A stretch of DNA of 50,977 nt from Fusobacteriaceae bacterium (GTDB taxonomy: Bacteria; Fusobacteriota; Fusobacteriia; Fusobacteriales; Fusobacteriaceae): assembly GCA_900764925.1 (NCBI GenBank), contig CAAFPW010000074.1, forward strand, positions 1 through 50,977. The letters run 5' to 3'. A program made the position numbers and the translations under genes. Below are positions 23,570 through 31,630 of the stretch, in pieces. The notes beneath the pieces were generated by a model. The model was not told the origin of the DNA. It made no database searches and saw only the letters and a list, made by a program, of their open reading frames with translations. Within the stretch, counting starts at the first letter, position 1. Each line of letters begins with the position of its first letter.

Positions 23570-25150
23570 ATGAATTTTTTTAACTATGTCTTACAGGAAC
23601 GGACTCAGATTATAGCTCTATTGATAGAACATATTAATCTCACTCTGATATCTGTATTGTTAGCTGTAGTAATTGGAGTACCATTGGGGATTTTGATCAG
23701 TCATTTTAAAAGGATAAATAAAACGGTGATGGGAATAGCTAATACTATTCAAGCTGTTCCTAGTATGGCGTTACTAGGATTTCTAATTCCATTTTTAGGA
23801 ATTGGATTACTTCCTTCAGTATTTATGGTTGTACTCTATTCACTGTTGCCAATCATAAAAAATACCTTTACAAGTATTGAAGGAATAAATCCACAGATGA
23901 TAGAGGCAGCTGAAGGGATAGGACTTACTAGATTACAAGTTCTATTTAAGATACAGATACCTATGGCTTTACCAGTTATAATGGCAGGGGTTCGTATATC
24001 AGCTGTTACAGCTGTTGGACTTATGACAATTGCTGCCTTTGTAGGAGCTGGAGGACTTGGATTTTTAGTATTCTCAGGAATTAGAACAGCTAATACTAAT
24101 CAGATATTGGCTGGAGCTATACCAGCTTGTTTTCTAGCACTATTTATAGACTGGACAGCTGCTATCGTAGAGAAGATAGTAGTACCTAAAGGGATAGCAA
24201 GTGGAGATGGAGAGGAGAAGAAAACTTCTGTATTCCAAAAATTAATCTTAGTATTAGCAGCAGTCTTAATACTTTTTGCAAGTGGAAAGAATATAGTAAA
24301 CTTTGTATCTCCAACAAAGGAAAAGGTAGTTACTGTTGCTAGTAAAGATTATACAGAGCAAATTCTTTTAGGAAATATGTTAGCTGAATTGATTGAAGAT
24401 AAAACTGATATAAAAGTTAATAGAAAGTTAGCCCTAGGAGGAACTCAGGTAATATTTGGAGCTCTTAATAAGGGTGAAGTAGATTTATATATGGAATACA
24501 CAGGAACAATGTTTGCTGATATGTTAAAACACAATCCAGTGGCTGAGAAGGTTAACTCTTCAGATGTTTATTCAATTGCTAAAAAAGAGATGGAGAGTAA
24601 GTATGAAGTAAGTATTGGTAAGGAGTTGGCTTTTAACAATACTTATAGATTGGCAGTAAGACCAGAGACAGCTCAACAGTATAACTTAAAAAATATCAGT
24701 GACCTTATAGCAATAGCACCAGAACTAACTATCTCATCAACTTTTGAGTTTACTAATAAGCATGATGGATTACCTGGATTATTAAATGCTTACCCTGGAC
24801 TTAAGTTTAAAAACTCTCTTTCAATAGATGGAGCTCTTCGTTATCAAGCTTTAGCAAATAAAGAGAGTGATGTAATTGATGCCTTTGCAACAGATGGACT
24901 TATAGCTACATATGACTTAGTTGTATTAGATGATGATAAAGAGTTCTTCTTACCTTATCACGTGGTTCCATTGATAAGAAATAGTACCTTAGCTAAATAT
25001 CCAGAATTAAAAGAGATAACAGACCCTCTTATAAACATATTGACTGATGAAGTTATGAGGGGACTAAATAATCAAGTAGATACTTATAAGAGAGAACCAC
25101 AAGAAGTAGCTCATGAGTTTTTACTTGAAAAAGGATTAATATCTGAGTAA
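23570..25150 (+). CDS. Osmoprotectant ABC transporter, permease fused to substrate-binding domain
   Basis: This 526-residue protein joins two OpuC functions. Residues about 1-205 are a BPD-type permease with six membrane helices and the EAA-like loop IEAAEGIGLTRLQVLFKIQI, where the ATPase docks. After a further helix (about 220-240), residues about 255-526 form an OpuAC-type type-II periplasmic-binding domain beginning VVTVASKDYTEQILLGNMLA, with GALNKGEVDLYMEYTGTMFA typical of glycine-betaine/choline/carnitine binders. Such fusions are known for quaternary-amine uptake in several bacteria. The binding domain would sit tethered at the periplasmic face. Located directly behind a c-di-AMP riboswitch, it likely imports a compatible solute during osmotic stress. 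AGGAGG precedes the ATG. Confidence 0.9.
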   Translation: MNFFNYVLQERTQIIALLIEHINLTLISVLLAVVIGVPLGILISHFKRINKTVMGIANTIQAVPSMALLGFLIPFLGIGLLPSVFMVVLYSLLPIIKNTFTSIEGINPQMIEAAEGIGLTRLQVLFKIQIPMALPVIMAGVRISAVTAVGLMTIAAFVGAGGLGFLVFSGIRTANTNQILAGAIPACFLALFIDWTAAIVEKIVVPKGIASGDGEEKKTSVFQKLILVLAAVLILFASGKNIVNFVSPTKEKVVTVASKDYTEQILLGNMLAELIEDKTDIKVNRKLALGGTQVIFGALNKGEVDLYMEYTGTMFADMLKHNPVAEKVNSSDVYSIAKKEMESKYEVSIGKELAFNNTYRLAVRPETAQQYNLKNISDLIAIAPELTISSTFEFTNKHDGLPGLLNAYPGLKFKNSLSIDGALRYQALANKESDVIDAFATDGLIATYDLVVLDDDKEFFLPYHVVPLIRNSTLAKYPELKEITDPLINILTDEVMRGLNNQVDTYKREPQEVAHEFLLEKGLISE

Positions 25151-25174
25151 TTGGATATTAGAGGAGGTATACAG

Positions 25175-26296
25175 ATGATTGAATTTATTGGAGTCAATAA
25201 GATATTTAAAAATAATATAGTTTTACATGATGTCAACTTAAAAATAGAGGATAAGAGTATCACAGTATTTGTAGGTCCATCAGGATGTGGAAAAACAACT
25301 ACCCTAAAGATGATAAATGGACTTATAAAGCCTACATCTGGAAAGATTTTAATAGATGGAGAGGATATAGCTAAGAAAAATATAATAGAGTTGAGAAGAG
25401 GGATTGGATATGTAATTCAACAGACAGGATTATTCCCTCATATGACTATAAAAGAGAATATAGAACTTGTAGCAAAGTTAGAGAAGATGCCACAGGAGCA
25501 AAGAGATGAGAGAGTGAAGGAGCTTATGAATATGGTTGGATTACCATATGATAAGTTTGCAGATAGATTTCCAAAACAGTTGAGTGGAGGACAACAACAA
25601 AGGGTTGGTATAGCTAGAGCTTTTATGACAAATCCAGATATTATATTGATGGATGAGCCTTTTTCAGCTTTGGACCCAATCACTCGTTCACAACTACAAG
25701 ATGAGTTATTGAATATTCAAAATCAATATAAAAAGACAATAATATTTGTTAGTCATGATATGGATGAAGCTGTAAAAATTGCTGATAAGATTTGTATTAT
25801 GGGAACTGGAAAGGTTATTCAACATGATGATCCAGAGACAATCTTAAAAAATCCAGCAAATGATTTTGTAAGTAATTTCGTAGGTAGAAATAGAATTTGG
25901 TCATCTCCAGAGTATATCAAAGTAAAAGATATCATGTTGGATAACCCAATCACTTGTTCAGGAGAGATGAGTCTTTTCAAATGTGTAAGAAAGATGAGAC
26001 ATGAAAGAGTTGACTCGCTACTTGTAGTAGATAGAAAAGGAAAATTCGAAGGTATTATTACAGGTAAACTTATACAAAAAGAGAAAGATCACTATAAAAA
26101 TGTAAAGGATATATTGGAGATACCAGAGTTTACAACTGGGCCAGATAACTCTATTATAGATGTTTTAAAAGAGGTAAATGAGAATAAACTATCTAGCCTT
26201 CCAGTTGTAGATGAAAATGGAATTTTAAGAGGAATTATAACTAAAACAAGTTTAGTTACTACACTTAGTCAACAGTTTGACATAACTGTCAATTAA
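25175..26296 (+). CDS. opuCA: Osmoprotectant ABC transporter ATP-binding protein with CBS domains
   Basis: The start is set at ATG 25175, seven bases after GAGGAGGT (25161-25168); a TTG at 25151 in the same frame lacks a site. The 373-residue protein has Walker A GPSGCGKTT (34-42), the Q-loop IQQTGLFPHMT, signature LSGGQQQR, Walker B IILMDEPFSALDP and the switch His in VSHDMDEA. The C-terminal third (about 250-370) holds two CBS modules. In OpuA/OpuC ATPases these sense ionic strength and in some species bind c-di-AMP, which would add protein-level control to the riboswitch. It follows the permease fusion by 24 bases. Confidence 0.93.
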   Translation: MIEFIGVNKIFKNNIVLHDVNLKIEDKSITVFVGPSGCGKTTTLKMINGLIKPTSGKILIDGEDIAKKNIIELRRGIGYVIQQTGLFPHMTIKENIELVAKLEKMPQEQRDERVKELMNMVGLPYDKFADRFPKQLSGGQQQRVGIARAFMTNPDIILMDEPFSALDPITRSQLQDELLNIQNQYKKTIIFVSHDMDEAVKIADKICIMGTGKVIQHDDPETILKNPANDFVSNFVGRNRIWSSPEYIKVKDIMLDNPITCSGEMSLFKCVRKMRHERVDSLLVVDRKGKFEGIITGKLIQKEKDHYKNVKDILEIPEFTTGPDNSIIDVLKEVNENKLSSLPVVDENGILRGIITKTSLVTTLSQQFDITVN

Positions 26297-26325
26297 AATA
26301 ATTATCAATAAGGAGGAATTTTAAA

Positions 26326-27666
26326 ATGGACACGGGTCCCCAATTTAATCTTTTTTTAAATCTTTTATTATTAGTCTTTTTGACTATGACAAACGCTTTC
26401 TTTGCTTGTACAGAGATAGCAATGGTTTCTATTAACAAGAACAAAATTAATCTTCTTGCAGAAAATGGAAATAAGACAGCTAAGTTGATAAAGAAAGTTT
26501 TAGCTGAACCAACTAACTTTTTATCAACTATTCAAGTAGCTATCACACTTTCTGGATTCTTTGCCAGTGCTTCAGCAGCTACAGGTTTTGCAGATATTTT
26601 AAGCAAGAGATTAACTGTATTTGAAATCTCATACACTAAGGAGCTTTCAATTGTTATTGTAACTATTATTTTATCATATTTTACCCTTGTATTTGGTGAA
26701 TTGGTTCCTAAGAGAATAGCTTTACACAAGGCTGAGTCAATAAGTATGTTTGCTATCAGACCGATATATATCATAGCTAAGTTGACATTCCCATTTATAA
26801 AGTTACTATCTGTTTCAACTAATTTAGTTCTTCGTATATTGGGATTTAAAATAGATCGTGTGGAGGAGCATGTGTCTGAAGAGGAGATAAAATCTCTATT
26901 AGAGGTAGGACAACTCCATGGAGTATTCAATAAGACTGAAAAGGATATGATTACATCGGTACTATCCTTTGATAATAAGTGTGCTAAAGAGGTTATGACA
27001 CCTAGAACTGATACTTATATGATAGATATAAACACTCCATTAATAGAGTATTTAGATGAGCTATTGAATAAAAAACACTCAAGAGTACCTGTATATGATG
27101 AGGATATAGATAATATAATAGGGGTTCTATTTATAAAGGATTTTATATTAGAAGCTAGAAAGAAAGGATTTGAAAATGTTGATGTCCGTTCTATTTTAAG
27201 AACTCCATATTTTATACCAGAAACTAAGAAGATAGATGTTTTATTTAAAGAGATGCAGACAGCTAGAATATTTATCTCAATAATCATAGATGAGTATGGT
27301 GGTTTTTCAGGTATAGTTACTATGGAAGATTTGATTGAAGAGATTGTTGGATCTATTGAAGAGGAGTATGAGAATAAAGAGCCTAAGATGACTTTAGTTG
27401 GAGAAAATACATACATAGTAGATGGGCTATTCTCTTTAGATACTTTGAACTATCAACTTGGACTGGATTTTCACTCTGATAACTATGATACTATTTCAGG
27501 ATTTATTATGGGAGAGTTGGAACGTGTTCCAAATGAGAAGGAGAAGATTGTATTACAGTATAACAATGTAATATTAAAAGTTCTTTCAGTTAAGGATAAG
27601 AGAATAAAAAAAGTTAAACTTATTCTTTTACCTAAGGAGCTAAATACTGAAACTACTGAGGAGTAG
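26326..27666 (+). CDS. CNNM/CorC-family membrane protein (HlyC/CorC, DUF21-CBS)
   Basis: A 446-residue protein with a CNNM/DUF21 transmembrane domain (about 10-195, with FFACTEIAMVSINKNKI and FGELVPKRIALHKAE), a CBS pair (about 215-330, including EVMTPRTDTYMIDIN and KKHSRVPVYDEDIDNIIGVL) and a C-terminal CorC_HlyC domain (about 345-430). Homologues take part in Mg2+/Co2+ efflux or resistance; the old hemolysin label has weak support. It follows opuCA by 29 bases behind AAGGAGG, so it may belong to the riboswitch-controlled transcript, and it ends at the terminator at 27734. Confidence 0.87.
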   Translation: MDTGPQFNLFLNLLLLVFLTMTNAFFACTEIAMVSINKNKINLLAENGNKTAKLIKKVLAEPTNFLSTIQVAITLSGFFASASAATGFADILSKRLTVFEISYTKELSIVIVTIILSYFTLVFGELVPKRIALHKAESISMFAIRPIYIIAKLTFPFIKLLSVSTNLVLRILGFKIDRVEEHVSEEEIKSLLEVGQLHGVFNKTEKDMITSVLSFDNKCAKEVMTPRTDTYMIDINTPLIEYLDELLNKKHSRVPVYDEDIDNIIGVLFIKDFILEARKKGFENVDVRSILRTPYFIPETKKIDVLFKEMQTARIFISIIIDEYGGFSGIVTMEDLIEEIVGSIEEEYENKEPKMTLVGENTYIVDGLFSLDTLNYQLGLDFHSDNYDTISGFIMGELERVPNEKEKIVLQYNNVILKVLSVKDKRIKKVKLILLPKELNTETTEE

Positions 27667-27733
27667 TTGTAATAAATCAAACTTTTATTTTATATTGATC
27701 TCAATTTAAGATGATAAAAATTGAGGAGAGTAC

Positions 27734-27775
27734 AAAGAGCAAGTATGACTAAGTTACACTTGCTCTTTATTTTTT
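27734..27775 (+). terminator. Terminator after the opuC-CorC operon
   Basis: An 11-bp perfect stem AAAGAGCAAGT (27734-27744) / ACTTGCTCTTT (27758-27768) with a 13-base loop is followed by ATTTTTT. A weaker hairpin CTCAATTT / AAATTGAG lies just upstream (about 27699-27725). The AGAGCAAGT stem is the same as in the 21931 palindrome. Confidence 0.9.
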
Positions 27776-27793
27776 AATAAAAAAATAAAACAA

Positions 27794-27822
27794 TTGAAAA
27801 ATCTCGACATTTAAAGTAAAAT
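27794..27822 (+). promoter_or_regulatory. Promoter for the hydrolase-mlaA unit
   Basis: TTGAAA (27794-27799) and TAAAAT (27817-27822) are separated by 17 bases, starting 18 bases after the upstream terminator. Confidence 0.65.
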
Positions 27823-27854
27823 ATATGATATAGATGAAAAATTGGAGGATAGTT

Positions 27855-29132
27855 ATGAAAAAATTATTATTAGGAATATTTTTTGTATCTATAAGTATTC
27901 TTTCTTTTGGGGAGTATTTATATCCATTTCATAATCCTAATATGGCTACTATATTTGGAAGCTCAACTCTTATGGTTGAGGGAGTGAGTAAAAAAGTTCC
28001 TATAAGGGAGTACAATATTACTCTACCTTGGGCAAAACCTGTAAGTGAACATTTTTGGTATAATGAAGGGTTTAGATTTTCTCTTGTTCCACAAAAAGAG
28101 AAGGCACCACTTATATTTTTACTAGCTGGAACAGGATCAGCACATAACTCTATTAGAATGGAGAATTTCCAAAGAATATTTTATGATGCTGGATACCATG
28201 TAGTATCAATCTCATCTCCTATGAATAGTAACTTTGTTATAAATGGTTCTACTTCTCAAATGCCAGGAATGATATTTGATGATTCACAAGATATTTATAA
28301 TATCATGAAGGAGATAAGAAAAAAAATCTCTAAAAAAATAGAGGTAAGCGATTACTATTTAGTAGGTTATAGTTTAGGAGGAACAGAGGCTGGAATACTT
28401 TCTTTTATTGATGAGAAGGAGAAAGCTTTTAATTTTAAGAGAGTATTTATGATCAATCCAGCTGTGGACCTATATAGTTCAGCTCTTAAATTGGACAACT
28501 ATTTACACTTTTCTAAGGAGGAGAGAGCAAAAAAAGTTGGAGAGATGATTGAGAGAATAATAGATGCTGTTGTAAGTAATACTCTTCCAGAATATAGTAC
28601 AATTGATGTGGAAACAATCTATAAAGTTTTTTCTAAAAATCAGATGACAGATAAGGAGATGCAACAACTTATTGGTGGAGCTTTTAGAATAACTTCAATC
28701 GATTTAAACTATATCACTGATGTACTTAATAATAGAGGAGTTTATGTTACAGAGCCAGTTGAAAAATTTACTCCAATGTTTGAGTATTTTAAAAAGGTAA
28801 ATTTTGCAACTTTTGAAGAGTATATCAAGTTGATTGCCCTACCTTACTATCAAGAGAAACTTGGAGAGGATTTAACTCTTGATGAAATCCTTAAAAAAGC
28901 TAGATTGGATTATATTGAAGAGTATTTAAAAAACTCAGATAAGATAGCTGTGGTAACCAATGCAGATGAACTCATCTTAAATGAAAAGGATTTTGAATTT
29001 TTAAAATCTACATTTAAAGATAGACTGATAATATATCCTTATGGTGGACATTGTGGAAATATGTACTTTACAACAAATGTTCAAGTGATGTTAGAGTTTT
29101 TAGAAAAGGGGGAGTTAAATTATGAAAATTAA
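27855..29132 (+). CDS. Exported alpha/beta-hydrolase-fold protein
   Basis: The start is ATG 27855, since GGAGG (27844-27848) lies seven bases upstream and the protein then has a clean signal peptide (MKKLLLGIFFVSISILSFG). An ATG at 27834 has no site. The 425-residue protein contains LIFLLAGTGSAHNSIRMENF, a nucleophile elbow GYSLGG, an acidic block TNADELIL and a late YGGHCGN, giving a plausible Ser-Asp-His triad. The substrate is unknown. Its last 11 bases overlap mlaA, so co-translation and a shared envelope-lipid role are plausible; for instance it could be a periplasmic lipase. That role is inference. Confidence 0.78.
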   Translation: MKKLLLGIFFVSISILSFGEYLYPFHNPNMATIFGSSTLMVEGVSKKVPIREYNITLPWAKPVSEHFWYNEGFRFSLVPQKEKAPLIFLLAGTGSAHNSIRMENFQRIFYDAGYHVVSISSPMNSNFVINGSTSQMPGMIFDDSQDIYNIMKEIRKKISKKIEVSDYYLVGYSLGGTEAGILSFIDEKEKAFNFKRVFMINPAVDLYSSALKLDNYLHFSKEERAKKVGEMIERIIDAVVSNTLPEYSTIDVETIYKVFSKNQMTDKEMQQLIGGAFRITSIDLNYITDVLNNRGVYVTEPVEKFTPMFEYFKKVNFATFEEYIKLIALPYYQEKLGEDLTLDEILKKARLDYIEEYLKNSDKIAVVTNADELILNEKDFEFLKSTFKDRLIIYPYGGHCGNMYFTTNVQVMLEFLEKGELNYEN

Positions 29133-29844
29133 TAGATTGATAGTTGCTCTTCTCCTACTCCTATCTTTTACAAGTTTTTCACAAGAGGTAGTAGAAAAAA
29201 CTAACGCCGATCCTTTTGAATATTTTGAGGTGTATGATCCCTTTGAATCATTTAATAGAAGAGTATACTATTTTAACTATCAGTTTGATAAGTATATCTT
29301 TTTACCAACTGTAAGAATCTATAAAAATATTACTCCTGAACCTGTTAGAAAGGGAGTAAAGAATTTTTTCAATAATACAGATAACATAGCTACTACTGGA
29401 AACTCTATCTTACAATTTAAAATAGGTAAGGCTATGAGAGCTATTGGAAGGTTTACTATGAATGCTACCTTAGGGGTAGGAGGTTTATTTGATGTAGCTT
29501 CATCTATGGGAATGCCAAAGCCATATGAGGATTTTGGACTTACCTTAGCTCATTATGGTATTGGTAAGGGTCCATATCTAGTACTGCCTCTATTGGGACC
29601 TAGCTCATTGAGGGATGCCTTTGGAATGGGAGTTGACACTTTAGGAAAAGGTGCTTTATATGATACAGTTGATTTAGATGATCTTAACCATTTTGGAGCG
29701 ACACTTGTGCATAGTATAGATAGAAGAAGTAACGTTCCTTTCCAATACTATCAAACAGGATCACCTTTTGAGTATGAGTATATGAGATTTTTATATTTCA
29801 AATATAGAAAGTTACAAGCTGAATTAGGTAGTGAAGTTTTTTAA
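29122..29844 (+). CDS. mlaA: MlaA/VacJ family outer-membrane lipid-asymmetry protein
   Basis: A 240-residue MlaA protein. It has a signal peptide (ending SFTSFSQE) and the family core: DPFESFNRRVYYFNYQFDKY, PVRKGVKNFFNN, GRFTMNATLGVGGLFDVAS and EDFGLTLAHYGIGKGPYLVL followed by PLLGPSSLRDAFG. MlaA removes mislocalised phospholipid from the outer leaflet and passes it to the Mla pathway. Unlike Escherichia coli MlaA there is no lipobox Cys, so it would be released by signal peptidase I or held only by its membrane-embedded helices. The gene overlaps the preceding hydrolase by 11 bases. No MlaBCDEF genes are in the window. Confidence 0.9.
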   Translation: MKINRLIVALLLLLSFTSFSQEVVEKTNADPFEYFEVYDPFESFNRRVYYFNYQFDKYIFLPTVRIYKNITPEPVRKGVKNFFNNTDNIATTGNSILQFKIGKAMRAIGRFTMNATLGVGGLFDVASSMGMPKPYEDFGLTLAHYGIGKGPYLVLPLLGPSSLRDAFGMGVDTLGKGALYDTVDLDDLNHFGATLVHSIDRRSNVPFQYYQTGSPFEYEYMRFLYFKYRKLQAELGSEVF

Positions 29845-29880
29845 ACAGAATATATATAAAATATAGAGTTGGAGGTTATT

Positions 29881-31263
29881 ATGAATTTACAAGAGAAAGT
29901 TTTAGGTTACAAAGATGATGTTGTAAAACACATTCAAGGGTCTGTACAAATTAAAAGTGTAATGGAACCTGCTAAAGAGGGAATGCCATTTGGAGAGGGA
30001 CCAGCTAAAGCATTAAACTATTTCGTAAATCTAGGAAAAGAGTTAGGATTTGATGTAGTAAACTACGATAACTATGCTACTACAATTGAATTTGGAGAGG
30101 GAGAAGAGGTTTTAGGAATCCTAGGACACGTAGATGTTGTTCCTGAGGGAGAAGGTTGGGATCATCCACCATATAGTGGGGCAATAGTGGATGGAAAAAT
30201 CTTCGGAAGAGGAACTTTAGATGACAAGGGACCATCTGTTATCTGCTTATATGCTATGAAAGCTCTAATGGATTCTGGAGTAAAATTAAATAAAAAGGTT
30301 AGAATGATTTTAGGAGCAAATGAAGAGAGTGGAAGTAAGTGTATGGATTACTATTTCAACACTTTAAAGATGCCACAACCTACACTAGCTTTTACACCTG
30401 ACTCAACATTCCCAGTTACATTTGCTGAAAAGGGAATCGTTCGTGTAAAATTTAAAAATAATTACTCTACATTAAAAGATGTTTCTCTATCTGGAGGAAA
30501 TGCTTTTAACTCTGTTCCAGAAAGATGCGAATTAAATATTCCAACATCTTTTATATCAGGAGTAGAAAAAGCTTTAGAGTGCTATAATTCAGATAAAGAG
30601 TATAAAGTGACTTGTGAAGAGAGAGATGGATTTTACCACATCAACTCTTATGGTAAATCTGCTCATGCTTCAAGACCAACTTCAGGATATAACTCTGTAT
30701 CTGCACTATTTGAGTTTTTAAAAGTTGTAGATATCAATAATGAAGAGTTAAAATCTCTTGTAGAATTTTTTAATACTTATATAAAAATGGAATTAGACGG
30801 AGCATCTTTAGGAATCAATTTCCAAGATGAAGAGAGTGGAAAACTTACTCTAAACATTGGAAAAACTAATTTAAAAGATGGTGTTTTAGAAGTTTGTGTA
30901 GATATAAGATGTCCAGTACATACTCCTAATACTAAGGTTATTGATACTATAAAAGAAAAAGTTGGAAATGCTATGGAAGTAGAAGTAGCTGGAAATACAG
31001 CTCCACTATATGTTTCAAAGGATAGCTTCCTAGTTTCAACACTTATGGGAATATATAAAGATATCACTGGAGATACAGAGAGTCAACCAATAGCAATAGG
31101 TGGAGGAACTTATGCTAGAACTGTTACTAATGGAGTAGCTTTTGGAGCACTTCTTTCATCTCAAGTAGATAATATGCACCAAAAAAATGAGTATCTAGAA
31201 ATAGATAAGATAGATACACTTTTAAAAATCTATGTAGAGGCTATCTATCAATTAGCTAAATAA
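29881..31263 (+). CDS. pepV: Dipeptidase PepV (M20 family)
   Basis: The start is ATG 29881, directly behind GGAGG (29871-29875); an in-frame TTG at 29869 is not needed. The 460-residue enzyme is a zinc-dependent M20 peptidase. Metal and catalytic blocks are LGHVDVVPEGEGW, GRGTLDDKGPSV, LGANEESGSKCMDYY, AFTPDSTFPV and the C-terminal AIGGGTYARTVTNGVAFG. The central lid domain carries SYGKSAHASRPTSGYNS. PepV hydrolyses dipeptides, including carnosine-like and D-Ala-containing ones in some species, fitting an amino-acid-fermenting organism. It has no signal peptide. Long palindromes follow immediately. Confidence 0.92.
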   Translation: MNLQEKVLGYKDDVVKHIQGSVQIKSVMEPAKEGMPFGEGPAKALNYFVNLGKELGFDVVNYDNYATTIEFGEGEEVLGILGHVDVVPEGEGWDHPPYSGAIVDGKIFGRGTLDDKGPSVICLYAMKALMDSGVKLNKKVRMILGANEESGSKCMDYYFNTLKMPQPTLAFTPDSTFPVTFAEKGIVRVKFKNNYSTLKDVSLSGGNAFNSVPERCELNIPTSFISGVEKALECYNSDKEYKVTCEERDGFYHINSYGKSAHASRPTSGYNSVSALFEFLKVVDINNEELKSLVEFFNTYIKMELDGASLGINFQDEESGKLTLNIGKTNLKDGVLEVCVDIRCPVHTPNTKVIDTIKEKVGNAMEVEVAGNTAPLYVSKDSFLVSTLMGIYKDITGDTESQPIAIGGGTYARTVTNGVAFGALLSSQVDNMHQKNEYLEIDKIDTLLKIYVEAIYQLAK

Positions 31264-31475
31264 TTCAAGAATGACTTTCATTCAAAAAAGCTAAGAATTG
31301 TTTCAGACTACAAAAAGCTGATTAACTAAAGCTTATCTCATTAAAAACGTAAGGGTTAAGCCTTTGGCTTATTACGTTTTTTAGCATTCGATTTTGCTGA
31401 GTTAATCTAGCTTTTCTCCGTAATTTTCACAATTCTTAGAGTTTTTAATCAGTATAATATTATCATTCTTAAATT
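31262..31475. repeat. Long multi-stem palindrome (214 bases)
   Basis: Four nested inverted repeats share one axis: AATTCAAGAATGA (31262-31274) with TCATTCTTAAATT (31463-31475), 12 of 13; CTAAGAATTGT (31291-31301) with ACAATTCTTAG (31429-31439), perfect 11; AAAAGCTGATTAACT (31314-31328 region) with AGTTAATCTAGCTTTT (31400-31415), one bulge; and a central hairpin at 31343-31382. The result is a rod of about 214 bases. Outer arms match those at 21931-22031, suggesting a repeat family. It lies between convergent genes and I see no protein in it. Confidence 0.8.
31343..31382. terminator. Central bidirectional terminator hairpin of the palindrome
   Basis: AAAAACGTAA pairs with TTACGTTTTT (10 bp) and TAAGCC with GGCTTA (6 bp), with a GGGT bulge and TTT loop. 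A T run follows on both strands (TTTTTT on plus, TTTTT on minus), suiting pepV on plus and the HAD gene on minus. Confidence 0.78.
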
Positions 31476-31611
31476 GAAATTGGGATAGAGTAAGAGTAAA
31501 GGAAAAGGAAAAAAATTTACTGTAATGAGTATTGCGTAAGCACTAACGATTGAAAGTAAACTTTTTTCCTTTTATATTTTTAAGTATTTTTATTTTTTGA
31601 TTTCAATTTAA
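31469..31611. repeat. Second long palindrome (143 bases), overlapping the first by seven bases
   Basis: TTAAATTGAAAT (31469-31480) pairs perfectly with ATTTCAATTTAA (31600-31611). Inside it, AAAAGGAAAAAA (31503-31514) pairs with TTTTTTCCTTTT (31562-31573), continuing through one mismatch into TTTACT / AGTAAA. The apex contains TGC-GTAA-GCA, a GNRA-type loop. The region 31264-31630 contains these two elements and no detectable gene. Confidence 0.75.
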
Positions 31612-31630
31612 AAATTTAAAATAGTCTCTT

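Noticed and set aside
31262..31475. 6S RNA (long rod with internal loops)
   Set aside because: Rod shape and length are suggestive, but I could not identify the conserved central bubble or a promoter placed to make it, and the same outer arms occur elsewhere, pointing to a repeat family.
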